Source: Papaver somniferum (taxonomy: Eukaryota > Streptophyta > Magnoliopsida > Ranunculales > Papaveraceae). Taken from it: a stretch of DNA of 64,000 nt. The stretch spans positions 162,146,747 to 162,210,746 of the forward strand of contig NC_039363.1 of assembly GCF_003573695.1 (NCBI RefSeq), written 5' to 3'. This document shows, piece after piece, positions 20,710-31,298 of this stretch. The translations under genes and the position numbers were made by a program. The notes under the pieces were generated by a model. It was not told the origin of the DNA and ran no database searches. It worked only from the letters and a program-made list of their open reading frames with translations. Each line of letters starts with the position of its first letter. Positions within the stretch are counted from its first letter, which is position 1.

Positions 20710-22234
20710 GGCTCTAGCAGAGATCTTAGATGGAACGAACGCCTTCTTGTTAAAATCTCAATCATTCCTACCAATCCAAATGTGCCACAAAATGAAAGGA
20801 AATATATCCTTCTAATCCACTCCAGCAATCTTCCCTGCAAACCTGCAATAATTTTTCAAAATTGTGGGATTCATGTAATCCGTATTAGGTTGGAAACCAA
20901 TCCAGTCTATAATCTTCTTCCATAGAGGTCCTACATTACTGCAACCAAAAAAAAAATATGGTAAGTAGTTTCGTAATCCTTGTTACAAAGACTACAACTA
21001 GGTGAAGAATAATATGTTTGCGATAGGATACTCATTAAGATTGAGTTTGTTATGGCACAAAATCCGTAAGAAAATATCTAACTTTTTGTGGGAAACTTCG
21101 CCCATCTTATTAGAGATAAGAAATTGATAGGCCTCTCTAATAGTTACCTCACCAGTTTTACCATATGACCAGACGAGCCAATCATCACAATCCATACTAC
21201 CAATGGATATGGCCTTAATTGTCTCAGTCACCTGGTCAGAAATAAACCTATCAATGGCAGTCAAATCCCATGTCCTCTCATCAGAATTTATGAAATTTCT
21301 AACCATTAAATCAGGTATATTACGGTTGGAAATATCAGCAATTACAGAAATAGGAAGTTTCGTTACCCACGAGTCATTCCACACACTCACATTCTCTCCA
21401 TTCCCAATACTCCACCTAAGGAAAAGACTTCACAAAATGTCTTCCTTTAAGAATACTCCTCTAACTCACCGTACACTTTTTCTTTAGAGCACAAGTCCAA
21501 AAAACGGTATCATGGTAATACTTTGCTTTAAGTAACTTAGTGACCTTAGAATTAGTGTTGGAAAAGACCCTTCAAGCCATTTTGGCAAATAAAGCTAAAT
21601 TGTTAAGCTCTAAGTCCCTCATGCCCAAACCTCCAAAATCCAGGGTCTACAAACCTTTCCCAACTAACCTTGTTCAAACTACTTTATCCTTATCACCTCC
21701 CCACAAAAAAATTCTTTTGTACCTTTTTAACTTAGAAATCAATCTTTAGGGAGTTTAAGCATGTCCATAATATGATTAGAGATGAGATCTAAAACAAATT
21801 TGATCAAAGTTGTTCTACCTACCGGAATCAAAGTTTTTTACTTCCAACCATGTAATCTATTAGTCATATTTTCAGCAATATGCAGATAAGTATTTGATCT
21901 AATCCTACCCCACTGCAAGGGTATTCCAAGATACTTAACTAGGTCCTTTGTGATTTGGACATTAAGAGCATTCGCCATTCCCTTAGAGAAGCCTTTTCTC
22001 ATATTTGTTGATGTGCGAAAAGTTGATTTAGCTTCACTAATCAACTGTCCTGACCACCTGCAAAAATTATCAAGAATTCTTCTTAGATTATAATATGTAT
22101 TCCTATATGTAGCTTTAAGAAAACAATGCAGACATAGGTATAAAGTGAATGCGTAATCACAAGGCCACCCCCAGATACTGAAAATCCAGAAATGTCTTTC
22201 TCCTTCACCCCCTTATTGATGAGTCTTGACAGGG

Positions 22235-23783
22235 TGATAGACGCATTTATGTGTCTATTTTGTTCTCAATTTTCTGTATTGTTAGACTCGATTAAGTACT
22301 TATTGTGTTATTTTGTGTTCTTGTAGGAAATTTTAGAGAAATAAGCCCTTGCGGTGAAATGGGCTCAAAAAGCAGTGTTTTACACCCCGGAGAAATGTAC
22401 CGTAGGCACCCCAAAAATGCACCGGAAGCGTCCCAGAAATGTCCCGGAGGAACCCAGAAAAATTACTATTTCCACCCCAATTGATATTCGCACCCCAGCA
22501 CTCTGGATAAGGGGCACCTTCTTCAACAATTTGAATTTGTGTTTTTGGCGGGAAATGAAGTTTTCAACTGGAAGAATTTTGATTGTCAAAATGAATGGGT
22601 TAGAGTGCGATTCAATCGCTGAAAATTGGCAGAAAGATGTGATTTGGCATAAGGAACAAAGTTTGGGTGGTGGTTTCGATCAAATTTGGCTGGAATACGT
22701 GTTTTGATTCTCGATTTCAAAACAGGGCAAGCATGCACTGGAGGATGATAATCACGCGTCATGGAGAGTTATCGTGTTCTGATGATGTGGAATGGCTCGA
22801 GCATCACTTTGGGTCGTGAAGAATCGATTTGGAGCGTGGAGGGAGGAAGTTTACGCAAGAAATTCCAAGTTTGGTAAGAAAATATTCGGAAAATATTGTT
22901 ATCCACTGCCCGCATAATGAAGAATTATATTGGAGTTATTGGCGAGATTTGGAGCTGTTGTTGGGTATAAATAGGCTCTCTGGGTCTACTATAGAGGGTG
23001 TCGAGAGTCTGGGGGGCTGAGGAGAGACAGAGAAGAAGGAATTCAAGTTTTCCCAAACTCGGTTTCTGCTGCTGCTGCTGCTGATGAACATGAAGAACAC
23101 GAAGAACGGACCTGCAATAGCAGTCGTTTTTCTACAGTGATAACGACTCACACATGTGGGTCGTACATCAGGCAGTCTTATTTTCCACAGCGTTTGCGAC
23201 ACAGCCGCAGCAGTCTTATTTTGTCACTGGGGGTCGTAGGTCTCTGGTTTTATTGCATTTCTCATATTCTCATCATTTGTAAACCATTTTTGAGCCATAA
23301 TAAATTATTTTGAGAGCATTTTTACTATGATGAGCTAAATCCCTCGTAACCAAGGCAATGGAGGAAGCTATTCACGCAACATAAATGGGTAACTATTTCA
23401 TTTAATTATATAATTCACCTAATCGCTGCTTTTGCAGAGTTTTAAATTATTTGAATGATTGTCTTAATTATTTGTTATTCAGTTTGATAGGTTATGCTTG
23501 GTTTAATCTCTTGATAATCTATGCTTAAGGTTTACAAATAATGTTTGAGAATCTGTATGATTGATAGTGAATTAAAGATAAAAGAGGACTTAAGAATTGA
23601 ATAGAGTTTTGAAATATTTATCATTCAATTTTGCATAATAGTGGAATCTAGTGTCTTGGTTACCTCTCGCCCAATTTGTTAATATTTTTGTATATAATTT
23701 TATCAAATCTTTAAATTTAATCTTCACAAGTCCGAGAGTTTGAACCTCATTACTACAACAACCCACAAAAAAAACATTAATCA
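22235..23783 (+). repeat. 5' LTR of B1
   Basis: 1549 bp, TGATAGACGCATTT...AACATTAATCA. TATA box TATAAATA at 22966-22973. A (CTG)n tract near 23068-23085 is longer than in the 3' LTR. Confidence 0.95.
22966..22973 (+). promoter_or_regulatory. TATA box of the B1 5' LTR
   Basis: TATAAATA in GTTGGGTATAAATAGGC. The same box is at 28568-28575 in the 3' LTR. Confidence 0.6.
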
Positions 23784-23785
23784 TT

Positions 23786-23803
23786 TTGGCGCCGCCGACG
23801 CGG
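23786..23803 (+). promoter_or_regulatory. Primer-binding site of B1
   Basis: TTGGCGCCGCCGACGCGG directly follows the LTR end at 23783. Similar to the TGGCGCCGTTGCCGG site of Athila-like elements, which I recall as tRNA-Asp-primed. Confidence 0.6.
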
Positions 23804-24836
23804 ATTTGTGCTTAGGTAGAATTTTTAGGTTTTTATTATTTCTTTTTACTATTATTTGTTCCTTTTTACGTTTCTTTTTGTGTCTTTGATTTACAGGTTC
23901 GAAGTGGAATACTAAGGACTTGGGAACAAAAAGCTTAAAGCTAAAAGCTAAAAGAGAAGAAAAAAAAGACATAATTTTTTTTGTTTAGGATTTGTAAATA
24001 GGCTTTACTTTTCATAATTTTTGTAATTTTTGGACTTTTTATTTGGACTTTATTCTGGACAATTGGACTTTATTCTTTTTTTTTAACCCTACGGAAGGGT
24101 ATTAATAATAAAAAATTTTTTATATAAACTGTGTGCAGGGAAGGACGACGATTACTATATCGTCTCGGCCCCTCGGGTTCGTACATGACATAGGAGTCGT
24201 GGCCCGAGTCGACTTCAACGGTTCATCCCCCGTCTGGTACGGGAGGTAAGTCCATCGAAACACTCGCGAATCTCCTGTCAGCGGCTTTATTGTATTCCTT
24301 AAGGTGATTCATTGATTGAGGACGAATTTGTACTGTTTTTAAATTCCTAGTAAAGGGCAAGCCCTGGCCAATACAAGATAAGGGTTCGGATTTCATCACC
24401 GCTCCCTTCTTGCCTCCTTAGGAAAACGAAACCTAACGCGAACCCAAGCTTTAAAATTTGGAATAGAACGAGACCGATAGGGTAATGAGCTTAATAGGAA
24501 ACTCGTTCGAAAAATATTGGTTGCTCTTTAAGCACACTTCAAAGTTCATGATGGTTTCTGTGAGTTGAATGCGTGACTGCGCCGCCTTCTAATGCGGTGA
24601 GGCCTTGGGTATCAAAGCTCTACTAAGCTTCCCTCGCCTCAATCCAACTTACATTAGCTCGGATTGATTCCAGAGGGGTTTGCTCAAATTGCAACGAATT
24701 CCCTTTCGAAAGATAGAAGCTGGTCTAGAAACAATCTAAGTGGAGCCATCATGCTTTTTGTTTGCTAGATTTTATAGGTTTGATTTGGTCGAGTCAGCCT
24801 TGTTTGTGATTGTGTAGAATTCCCTTGCAATTAAGA

Positions 24837-25994
24837 ATGTCGAACTGGTATGATAGAAGCCAATACAATGAGTATCGACCTGAATTTGAATATGGACATC
24901 ATCCTTTTTATGACCATGTTGGGAATAGTGGTTGGGAACGCCATCCTTTGGAAGGATATGGGTCATACCCTGGTGAGCCCAATTATTATCCGCACATGCA
25001 TCAGTCTTACGAGCAAGAAGATTATAGTACGAGTTCTTCGTCTCTAGAGGATACAATCAAATTATTGAAAAGTAGTCTTTTTTATGATCCATCTGTTCCT
25101 ATTCCTCCTTTAGAAGAGTCCCTCAGGAAGTTAGCTGAGTCGACGCGTAAGTTAGCTGAGATGAATAGTATAATTATAGACGAAAGAACTACAGTAATGA
25201 GTGAACCTTCTTTAGAAGACCACCTCAAGAGGATAGCTGAGACGAAAGAAAGAATTGCTCGAAATTACTTGAATTTCCAATATAGTGTATCCAATAATAC
25301 CCTTGAGAATGAAGATAGTTATTCAAATAATCAAGATGACGAGGTTAGAATTGGTACCACTACTTGTTTTGATGAGGTTCGACCTTTTTCATGTTATTAT
25401 AATGAGGACTGTGATGAGGATAGTATTGATGAAGAATATGAAATATGTAGGCATAGTGATCAGGAGTCTAGTAATCCAATTGAGATGTATAGTGATTATA
25501 TTATTTCTAATTCAAATCCAAATAATTTTTATGATTATTCACCTATTCAAAAGGACAATGATTTGATTAGGGATACCACCGTTTTAGACGATGTAGATTT
25601 TCCTTTTGATTACGAAGCCGATAGTGGTTTAGAGGAACGGGTTCATTTCGAAAATACTGTTTTAGAGTCTAGCGACTTAGAAACAATAGTCTTGGAAGAA
25701 GAAGATAGACCCGTAGAGATGAGTAAAGATGCACTACCTGATAATAACTTAGAAGAATCTCTTGAATATTTTAAGGACTCTGAAGATACGGAAATTCAAG
25801 AAATAATTAGAGGTCTATCTAGAGACACTGAAAACTCTAAGTTTGGGGGTGATTATCACATCCCTAGTGCCTTACCTTTAACTCTCATAAAGTCCCCACA
25901 CTTAGGACTTGATATTTGTGCCTCGACCTACAAGATTACCTTCATACTCGTTTTCCCGAGCCTAATGATGTCCATGAAGGAGTTCAGTTATTAG
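24837..25994 (+). CDS. B1 ORF1: Tyr-rich, coiled-coil, acidic protein of unknown function
   Basis: 385 codons from ATG 24837. Residues 1-65 are rich in Tyr (SNWYDRSQYNEYRPEFEYG), low-complexity. Residues ~75-160 hold repeated helical units (SLEDTIKLLKSS, PLEESLRKLAESTRKLAEM, SLEDHLKRIAETKERIA) suggesting a coiled coil. The rest is strongly acidic with SPIQK and SLEYFKDSEDTEIQEIIRGL. No CCHC knuckle, protease or RT motif is present. It sits where gag would be. Near 25916-25990 the reading frame shifts, and the protein apparently continues in another frame to 26377. Element E encodes a degenerate relative, so this is a shared protein family. Its role in packaging or assembly is only a guess. 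Confidence 0.7.
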   Translation: MSNWYDRSQYNEYRPEFEYGHHPFYDHVGNSGWERHPLEGYGSYPGEPNYYPHMHQSYEQEDYSTSSSSLEDTIKLLKSSLFYDPSVPIPPLEESLRKLAESTRKLAEMNSIIIDERTTVMSEPSLEDHLKRIAETKERIARNYLNFQYSVSNNTLENEDSYSNNQDDEVRIGTTTCFDEVRPFSCYYNEDCDEDSIDEEYEICRHSDQESSNPIEMYSDYIISNSNPNNFYDYSPIQKDNDLIRDTTVLDDVDFPFDYEADSGLEERVHFENTVLESSDLETIVLEEEDRPVEMSKDALPDNNLEESLEYFKDSEDTEIQEIIRGLSRDTENSKFGGDYHIPSALPLTLIKSPHLGLDICASTYKITFILVFPSLMMSMKEFSY

Positions 25995-26377
25995 AAACCC
26001 ATCCTCTGGTTGATGTGGTTTGCCCAGGCTATGATACCCAGATTGAATTTGTTTTTCCACCAAATAGTTTTCTTCCAACTGTGGGAACGTTTCAAATGAG
26101 TCGAATATTAAGTTCTGAGACTAAGCCTAAGTACTTTAGGTTAATAGAATCGACACATTTTCCTAAGAATGACCACTACTCTCACTGTGGTCAACTATGT
26201 AAGTCATATATGATTGACTTAGAGGATCCGCAATTATTTAGGTTATTACTTCGTGATTCTAAGTTCGTATTTGAGTTTTTACAGACTCTAAGACCTAGTG
26301 ATTCGGATCCCATCTACGAAGAAACGCAGCCAATGAAAATATTCTATTTAGACCCTTTCATAGAACCTGAACCGTAA
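25916..26377 (+). pseudogene. B1 ORF1 continuation in a shifted frame
   Basis: The frame opens in the overlap with ORF1 and reads LDLQDYLHTRFPEPNDVHEG, FPPNSFLPTVGTFQMSR, SYMIDLEDPQLFRLLLRDSK and FYLDPFIEPEP before TAA 26375-26377. It has no plausible ATG of its own, so it is most simply the C-terminal part after a frameshift of the element protein. No known domain recognised. Confidence 0.55.
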
Positions 26378-26561
26378 TCAGCGATATTTTTCAGGAAACT
26401 AGGTAAGGGCATGCTTTTCTTGTCCACTTTCTTGGTTCATTGCAGTTTCCTTTGGTCAGCTCTATTTAGTTTTGAAGACCCACAGTTATTTCGACTGTTA
26501 CTTTATGGTTCGAGTTGACTAATCCTTTCCTAAGTCTGGATGAAGACTTTAAACTTAGCAT

Positions 26562-26579
26562 TTCTTGGGAGGTATCCCA
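26562..26579 (+). promoter_or_regulatory. TGGGAGG-(T/C)A-(T/A)CCCA stem-loop of B1
   Basis: TTCTTGGGAGGTATCCCA follows GAAGACTTTAAACTTAGCA. The same block stands at 37244-37275 and 50570-50600 in element E as TTTAAACCAAGCGCTTCATGGGAGGCAACCCA (split here: TTTAAACCAAGCGCTTC and ATGGGAGGCAACCCA). I recall a GGGAGGCAACCCA word downstream of pol in plant Ty3/gypsy elements. Likely a cis-acting RNA signal; inferred. Confidence 0.5.
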
Positions 26580-26693
26580 TACTCATGCAACACGGTAATA
26601 TCTTTCCTTAACTCTTTTGCTTCAAATGTAACAGTTTCTCCTTGTTCATGCTTTTAGTTTCATCTTTAGAACATTGAGGACAATGTTAGATTT

Positions 26694-26707
26694 AAGTTTG
26701 GGGGTAT
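26694..26707 (+). promoter_or_regulatory. Internal polypurine-tract copy in B1
   Basis: AAGTTTGGGGGTAT is identical to the 14-mer at 27819-27832 just before the 3' LTR. A third copy (TAAGTTTGGGGGT) is at 25838-25850 inside ORF1. Confidence 0.6.
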
Positions 26708-27833
26708 GGGAGAAACTTTTTAGTTGCAATTATTAAACTCCAGAGCCTAGAAATTTATGCCTATTAAGGTTTTCACTAACCAATCTAAGTGGATAGGAAC
26801 ATCTTGGTTATAGGAGTTGAGGAACCAATCTGATTAGATGGAAACATCGAAAGAGTCTATTCATAAAAGCACAGAGCTCAGGTGTTATAAATAACATGAT
26901 AGTTGCACCTTATCTCGTTGAGTCCTTTTCATTTATGTTTTATTTTTTCATTTTAAACTATGTTTCTCTAAGTGATTAGGTGGGGCACACGATTCAAGTT
27001 GTTACCACTGCTAGGGTGAATTAGAGTGACTGAGTTACTAAAAAAAAAGACCGGACCAGTTAGACCAATCGGAATAAGTATTAACACTTGGATAGCAATA
27101 TGCGTGTGTTCTCCCTGTTTCCGTCGCCTAAGCAAGCGTGGAATGCAGGACCCGTGGGAACTATCGTGTAATCTGCTGACAAGAAGCATGCGCTTGGATC
27201 AAAAAAATATATTCATGCCGTTAAGTTAAAAAAAAATGGTTATTGTTCTGTGTAGTCAACTGCTGGTTCCCTTGTATTTGCCAGTTTGTTGATCTATGTT
27301 TAAGCTATTGACCATTGGTTCCCTTGTATATGCCAGTTGTGTTGATATTAGTCAGACCGGTATCTCAGTCCATTAGGATAGGTTCATTTTGGCAGTGGCC
27401 TTCAGACAGATATGTGAAATATCGATCATTTGGTTAACATCAAAACCATCTACATTTTTCTATTTCCATCTCCTATTTCTATCCATATGATTAGTTTGAC
27501 TCCGAATATGATGTCCATAGTGCAACTATCTGAGTAGAGCTCTGTCACTTTATATGAATTTTAGTATGCTTGAGTGTAAACTCGTGTACAACAATTGGAA
27601 TTTCGCATCAGGGTACTTCCTCCTGTAGTCAGTGATTGTAAGCCAACCAAGGAGATTCTTTAGTGCCTTCCAAGGTTCTGCGTAGATAGCTGGAGTAAAG
27701 GTTTTGTGGGTACACCTCTGGTAAACCCTCCGGAGACAACACTCCGCCACTAGGGCCACCTAGGGGTTCAAATGATTTTCCTTTCTAGAATAAATTTGCT
27801 CGAGGACTAGCAAATAATAAGTTTGGGGGTATT

Positions 27834-29379
27834 TGATAGACACATTTATGTGTCTATTTTGTTCTCAATTTTCTGTATTGTTAGACTCGATTAAGTACTT
27901 ATTGTGTTATTTTGTGTTCTTGTAGGAAATTTTAGAGAAATAAGCCCTTGCGGCGAAATGGGCTCAAAAAGCAATGTTTTACACCCTGGAGAAATGTACC
28001 GTAGGCACCTCAAAAATGCACCGGAAGCGTCCCAGAAATGTCCCGGAGGAACCCAGAAAAATTACTATTTCCACCCCAATTGATATTCGCACCCCAGCAC
28101 TCTGGATAAGGGGCACCTTCTTCAACAATTTGAATTTGTGTTTTTGGCGGGAAATGAAGTTTTCAACTGGCAGAATTTTGATTGTCAAAATGAATGGGTT
28201 AGAATGCGATTCAATCGCTGAAAATTGGCAGAAACATGTTATTTGGCATAAGGAACAAAGTTTGAGTGGTGGTTTCGATCAAATTTGGCTGGAATACGTG
28301 TTTTGATTCTCGAGTTCAAAACAGGGCAAGCATGCACTGGAGGATGATAATCACGCGTCATGGAGAGTTATGGACGTGTTCTGATGATGTGGAATGGCTC
28401 GAGCATCACTTTGGGTCGTGAAGAATCGATTTGGAGCGTGGAGGGAGGAAGTTTATGCAAGAAATTCCAAGTTTGGTAAGAAAATATTCGGAAAATATTG
28501 TTATTCACTGCCCGCATAATGAAGAATTATATTGGAGTTATTGGCGAGATTTGGAGCTGTTGTTGGGTATAAATAGTCTCTTTGGGTCTACTAGAGAGGG
28601 TGTCGAGAGTCTGGGGGGCTGAGGAGAGCCAGAGAAGAAGAAATTCGAGTTTTCCCAAACTCGGTTTCTGCTGCTGCTGATGAACATGAAGAACACGAAG
28701 AACGGACCTGCAACAACAGTCGTTTTTCTACAGTGATAACGACTCACACATGTGGGTCGTACATCAGGCAGTCTTATTTTCCACAGCGTTTGCGACACAG
28801 CCGCAGTAGTCTTATTTTGTCACTGAGGGTCGTAGGTCTCTGGTTTTATTGTATTTCTCATATTCTCATCATTTGTAAACCATTTTTGAGCCATAATAAA
28901 TTATTTTGAGAGCATTTTTACTATGATGAGCTAAATCCCTCGTAACCAAGGCAATGGAGGAAGCTATTCACGCAACATAAATGGGTAACTATTTCATTTA
29001 ATTATATAATTCACCTAATCGCTGCTTTTGCAGAGTTTTAAATTATTTGAATGATTGTCTTAATTATTTGTTATTCAGTTTGATAGGTTATGCTTGGTTT
29101 AATCTCTTGATAATCTATGCTTAAGGTTTACAAATAATGTTTGAGAATCTGTATGATTGATAGTGAATTAAAGATAAAAGAGGACTTAAGAATTGAATAG
29201 AGTTTTGAAATATTTATCATTCAATTTTGCATAATAGTGGAATCTAGTGTCTTGGTTACCTCTCGCCCACTTTGTTAATATTTTTGTATATAATTTTATC
29301 AAATCATTAAATTTAATCTTCACAAGTCCGAGAGTTTGAACCTCATTACTACAACAACCCACAAAAAAAACATTAATCA
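27834..29379 (+). repeat. 3' LTR of B1
   Basis: 1546 bp, TGATAGACACATTT...CATTAATCA, preceded by the purine tract and followed by CAGGG. Confidence 0.95.
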
Positions 29380-29901
29380 CAGGGCTTCAAGACAAATTAT
29401 AAAAAAATATGGGGATAGTGGATCTCCCTGTCTGAGCCCATTCGCAGGTATAAATGGCTCACTTGGAGATCCATTAACAAGCACCTGAAACGAGACTGTA
29501 TTGACAGAAAGCTTAATCCAATGAACAAAAATGTTATCAAAACCCAAACAATTCAAAATTTTAAAGATAAACGACCAGTTGATTATATCATAAGCTTTAT
29601 CGAAATCAAGCTTTAAAGCCATCCCCTTTTCTCCTTTCTTATGCTTGAACGAGTATATAATCTCATTGAGCTTTCATAGTCTCAGAAGGACAATTTCCAA
29701 ACTCACATGGAGCCTTGCTGATCTCTTAAAAAGTATTTTCAATGTTCCTAGATAGGTTACCGAATACTTATTTATTTCACTTTATAGAGTTAATTTGGAA
29801 TCTATTTATACTGTTGAAATAACTTTCATGTCTACTAGCCTCATTAAGGGACCAAGCCTTTTTTATCACATTAAGAAACCTGTCATCCTCGGTCCACATA
29901 G
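29380..29901 (-). pseudogene. LINE reverse-transcriptase fragment (N-terminal half)
   Basis: On the minus strand: MWTEDDRFLNVIKKAW (linker before the RT), then after frameshifts the RT core with ALKLDFDKAYDIINWSFI, LGFDNIFVHWIKL, LVNGSPSEPF and GLRQGDPLSPYFFIICLEAL. These are standard LINE RT blocks. It continues at 22234 once B1 and one CAGGG are removed (CLEAL|SRLI), and upstream at 57473 once E is removed. Confidence 0.9.
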
Positions 29902-30703
29902 TGATAAGTGTAGAATACACCTTATTTATTAATCTATTATTTATGATTTTTTTGCTATTTTTCTTGTATATTATGTATTTTACGCGTGTTTTGAGTTTTA
30001 TAGCTGCCTTAGAGTCATGCGGAAGAAAAGAAAAAGAAATCATTCAATTAAAGATGAAAGGGCAAAAATGTCATTTTACAAGCCAATAATATTGGGAGCT
30101 GAGCCGAGGTTAAGTGGCAACTCTCATTTGGAAGAATAATCAAAGACAGCCAGTTGTGGTTAAGGGGATGCCAGAAGTATTGGGTGCCTAGCCCTAACCT
30201 CAGACACCCTAACCCTAAAATCGAGAGATGCCTTTCTTTTTCTCATTTATTTCTGAACTTTCCCCTGAAATTAAGACAAAACAAACAACCGCTGTTGTTG
30301 GGTCCGAGAAATCGAGATGATGAAATGGTGGATGTGCAGTCTGCTGATAAGGAAGATCAGATCGAATTGGATTTGAATCTGTTTGAAAGGGAAATTAACC
30401 AAGAAATCAAAGAAGAAAATGGTTGTTGTCGTTAATCGAAAGATGGAAGAATGTGTTGTGAAGATCTCATACAAGATGATGGTGATTTTGTATGTCAGAA
30501 TTAAGGGTTCGATTGAAGGTTAAATCAAGGATTGGAGATGGATTTGCTGCAATGAAGATAGTCGATTGAATTGAAACAGGAAGAAGGTGGTGAAGAGGAA
30601 ACTGGGTGTTGCTGCTGTGGCTAAATGGGACAAGAAATCAAATGGGTTATGTCCTGAATGGTGAATTTAAGTTGTTGAATGATGGAAAGTTTGCTTGTAT
30701 TAA

Positions 30704-31298
30704 CTAGACAAGCAGTGAGCACGTGCGTTGCACGTCGACGATGCTATTTTTCTACTTTAAATAATTTGGTGGTAATTCGACACCATATTTTTATTTGAAA
30801 ATTAGTCGTTGTTTGTACTTAAGAATCAATCATTTGATTTGTTTTTTCATGTAGATTTTTTCAATTTTTTTTTAAGTTATGTCTAATTTTAAGCGATGTC
30901 TAACTTTTAAGGAGAAAACATATAAGATTTGGACACATATAAAAAAAATGAAAAACAAAAATTTGATATCATTATTTGTGCTCATTGCGTAGCTAATTTA
31001 AAGGGCTTTCCAAGTATATAAAATTTACAAAAATCCGACATGTAGTTTAAAAGATATGAGATTTTTAAATATATAAAAAGTTCATTTACTTTTATGTCCC
31101 TGTAAACATTCTTTATACCACTTATTTAAAATCTAACAGCTGATAAGAAAGAGGAAGTCTAATGATCTAATGGACAATAGCAATAGTTCGGACGGAATTC
31201 TATTTGTGAAATCTAAAGGTGGAATTTTAAAGTTTGGAGATCCAACGGTTATATTTATTTAAGTTTTGCAATCCTTGTTGCTACTAAAAGGGGGGAGA
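30704..31298 (-). mobile_element. Helitron-like insertion H1, copy A (595 bp)
   Basis: The plus strand starts CTAGACAAGC and ends GGGGGAGA, i.e. 5'-TC...CTAG-3' on the minus strand. A hairpin ACGTGC-GTT-GCACGT lies at 30721-30735, 13 nt from CTAG, as in Helitron 3' ends. Flanking bases are A and T. However the empty site in the 3' LTR (TAACTAGATGTATG, near 39903) retains CTAGA, so the borders are not a simple A|T insertion; an AG duplication around ACAAGC...GGGGGG is the alternative. No ORF. Confidence 0.55.

Larger units (their letters stand above)
19669..22234 (-). mobile_element. LINE (non-LTR retrotransposon), 3' half
   Basis: Reading the minus strand: the end of the reverse transcriptase (22234-21838, LSRLINKG then LGIPLQWGRI), a zinc-binding zf-RVT-like region (21390-20998, VWNDSW, WLVWSYGKTGEVTIREAYQFL), an RNase H domain (20709-20115), a short 3' UTR and a 9-A tail (T run 19669-19677). 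Frames shift several times. The RT catalytic box is destroyed: where (F/Y)ADD is expected, the copy reads LYTYVC before IVFLKAT (about 22131-22150). The 5' half continues at 29380-29901 and 57438-57473, separated by LTR elements B1 and E, then runs past the window behind element C. It is dead. Confidence 0.88.
26378..27592. other. B1 3' noncoding region
   Basis: Contains the stem-loop region 26562-26579 and a purine tract at 26694-26707, but no coding frame with recognisable motifs. Confidence 0.6.
22235..29379 (+). mobile_element. Non-autonomous LTR retrotransposon B1
   Basis: LTRs 22235-23783 and 27834-29379 start TGATAG and end TAATCA. A 5-bp duplication CAGGG flanks the element (22230-22234 and 29380-29384). 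The primer site TTTTGGCGCCGCCGACG follows the left LTR, of the TGGCGCC type used by Athila-like Ty3/gypsy elements (from memory). The purine tract AAGTTTGGGGGTAT precedes the right LTR. The 4.05-kb interior has one gag-position ORF without a CCHC knuckle and no protease, RT or integrase, so it must be mobilised in trans. By eye the LTRs differ at roughly 25-30 positions in 1.55 kb, a fairly recent insertion. It interrupts the LINE RT between ICLEAL and SRLI. Confidence 0.93.

Noticed and set aside
20600..21749. Several plus-strand frames over the LINE
   Set aside because: The minus strand carries coherent LINE zf-RVT and RNase H motifs; the plus frames are shadows.
22354..22707. 117-codon frame in the B1 LTR
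   Set aside because: Repeated in each LTR copy and antisense-overlapped; an LTR shadow, no domain.
30188..30212. CCCTAA-like words resembling an interstitial telomere
   Set aside because: Only two or three imperfect units (also at 13146); they lie in an LTR and a leader-like region, with no array.
30154..30435. 93-codon frame in the E LTR as a captured gene
   Set aside because: No family motif; it is disrupted in the 3' LTR and is explained as LTR sequence.
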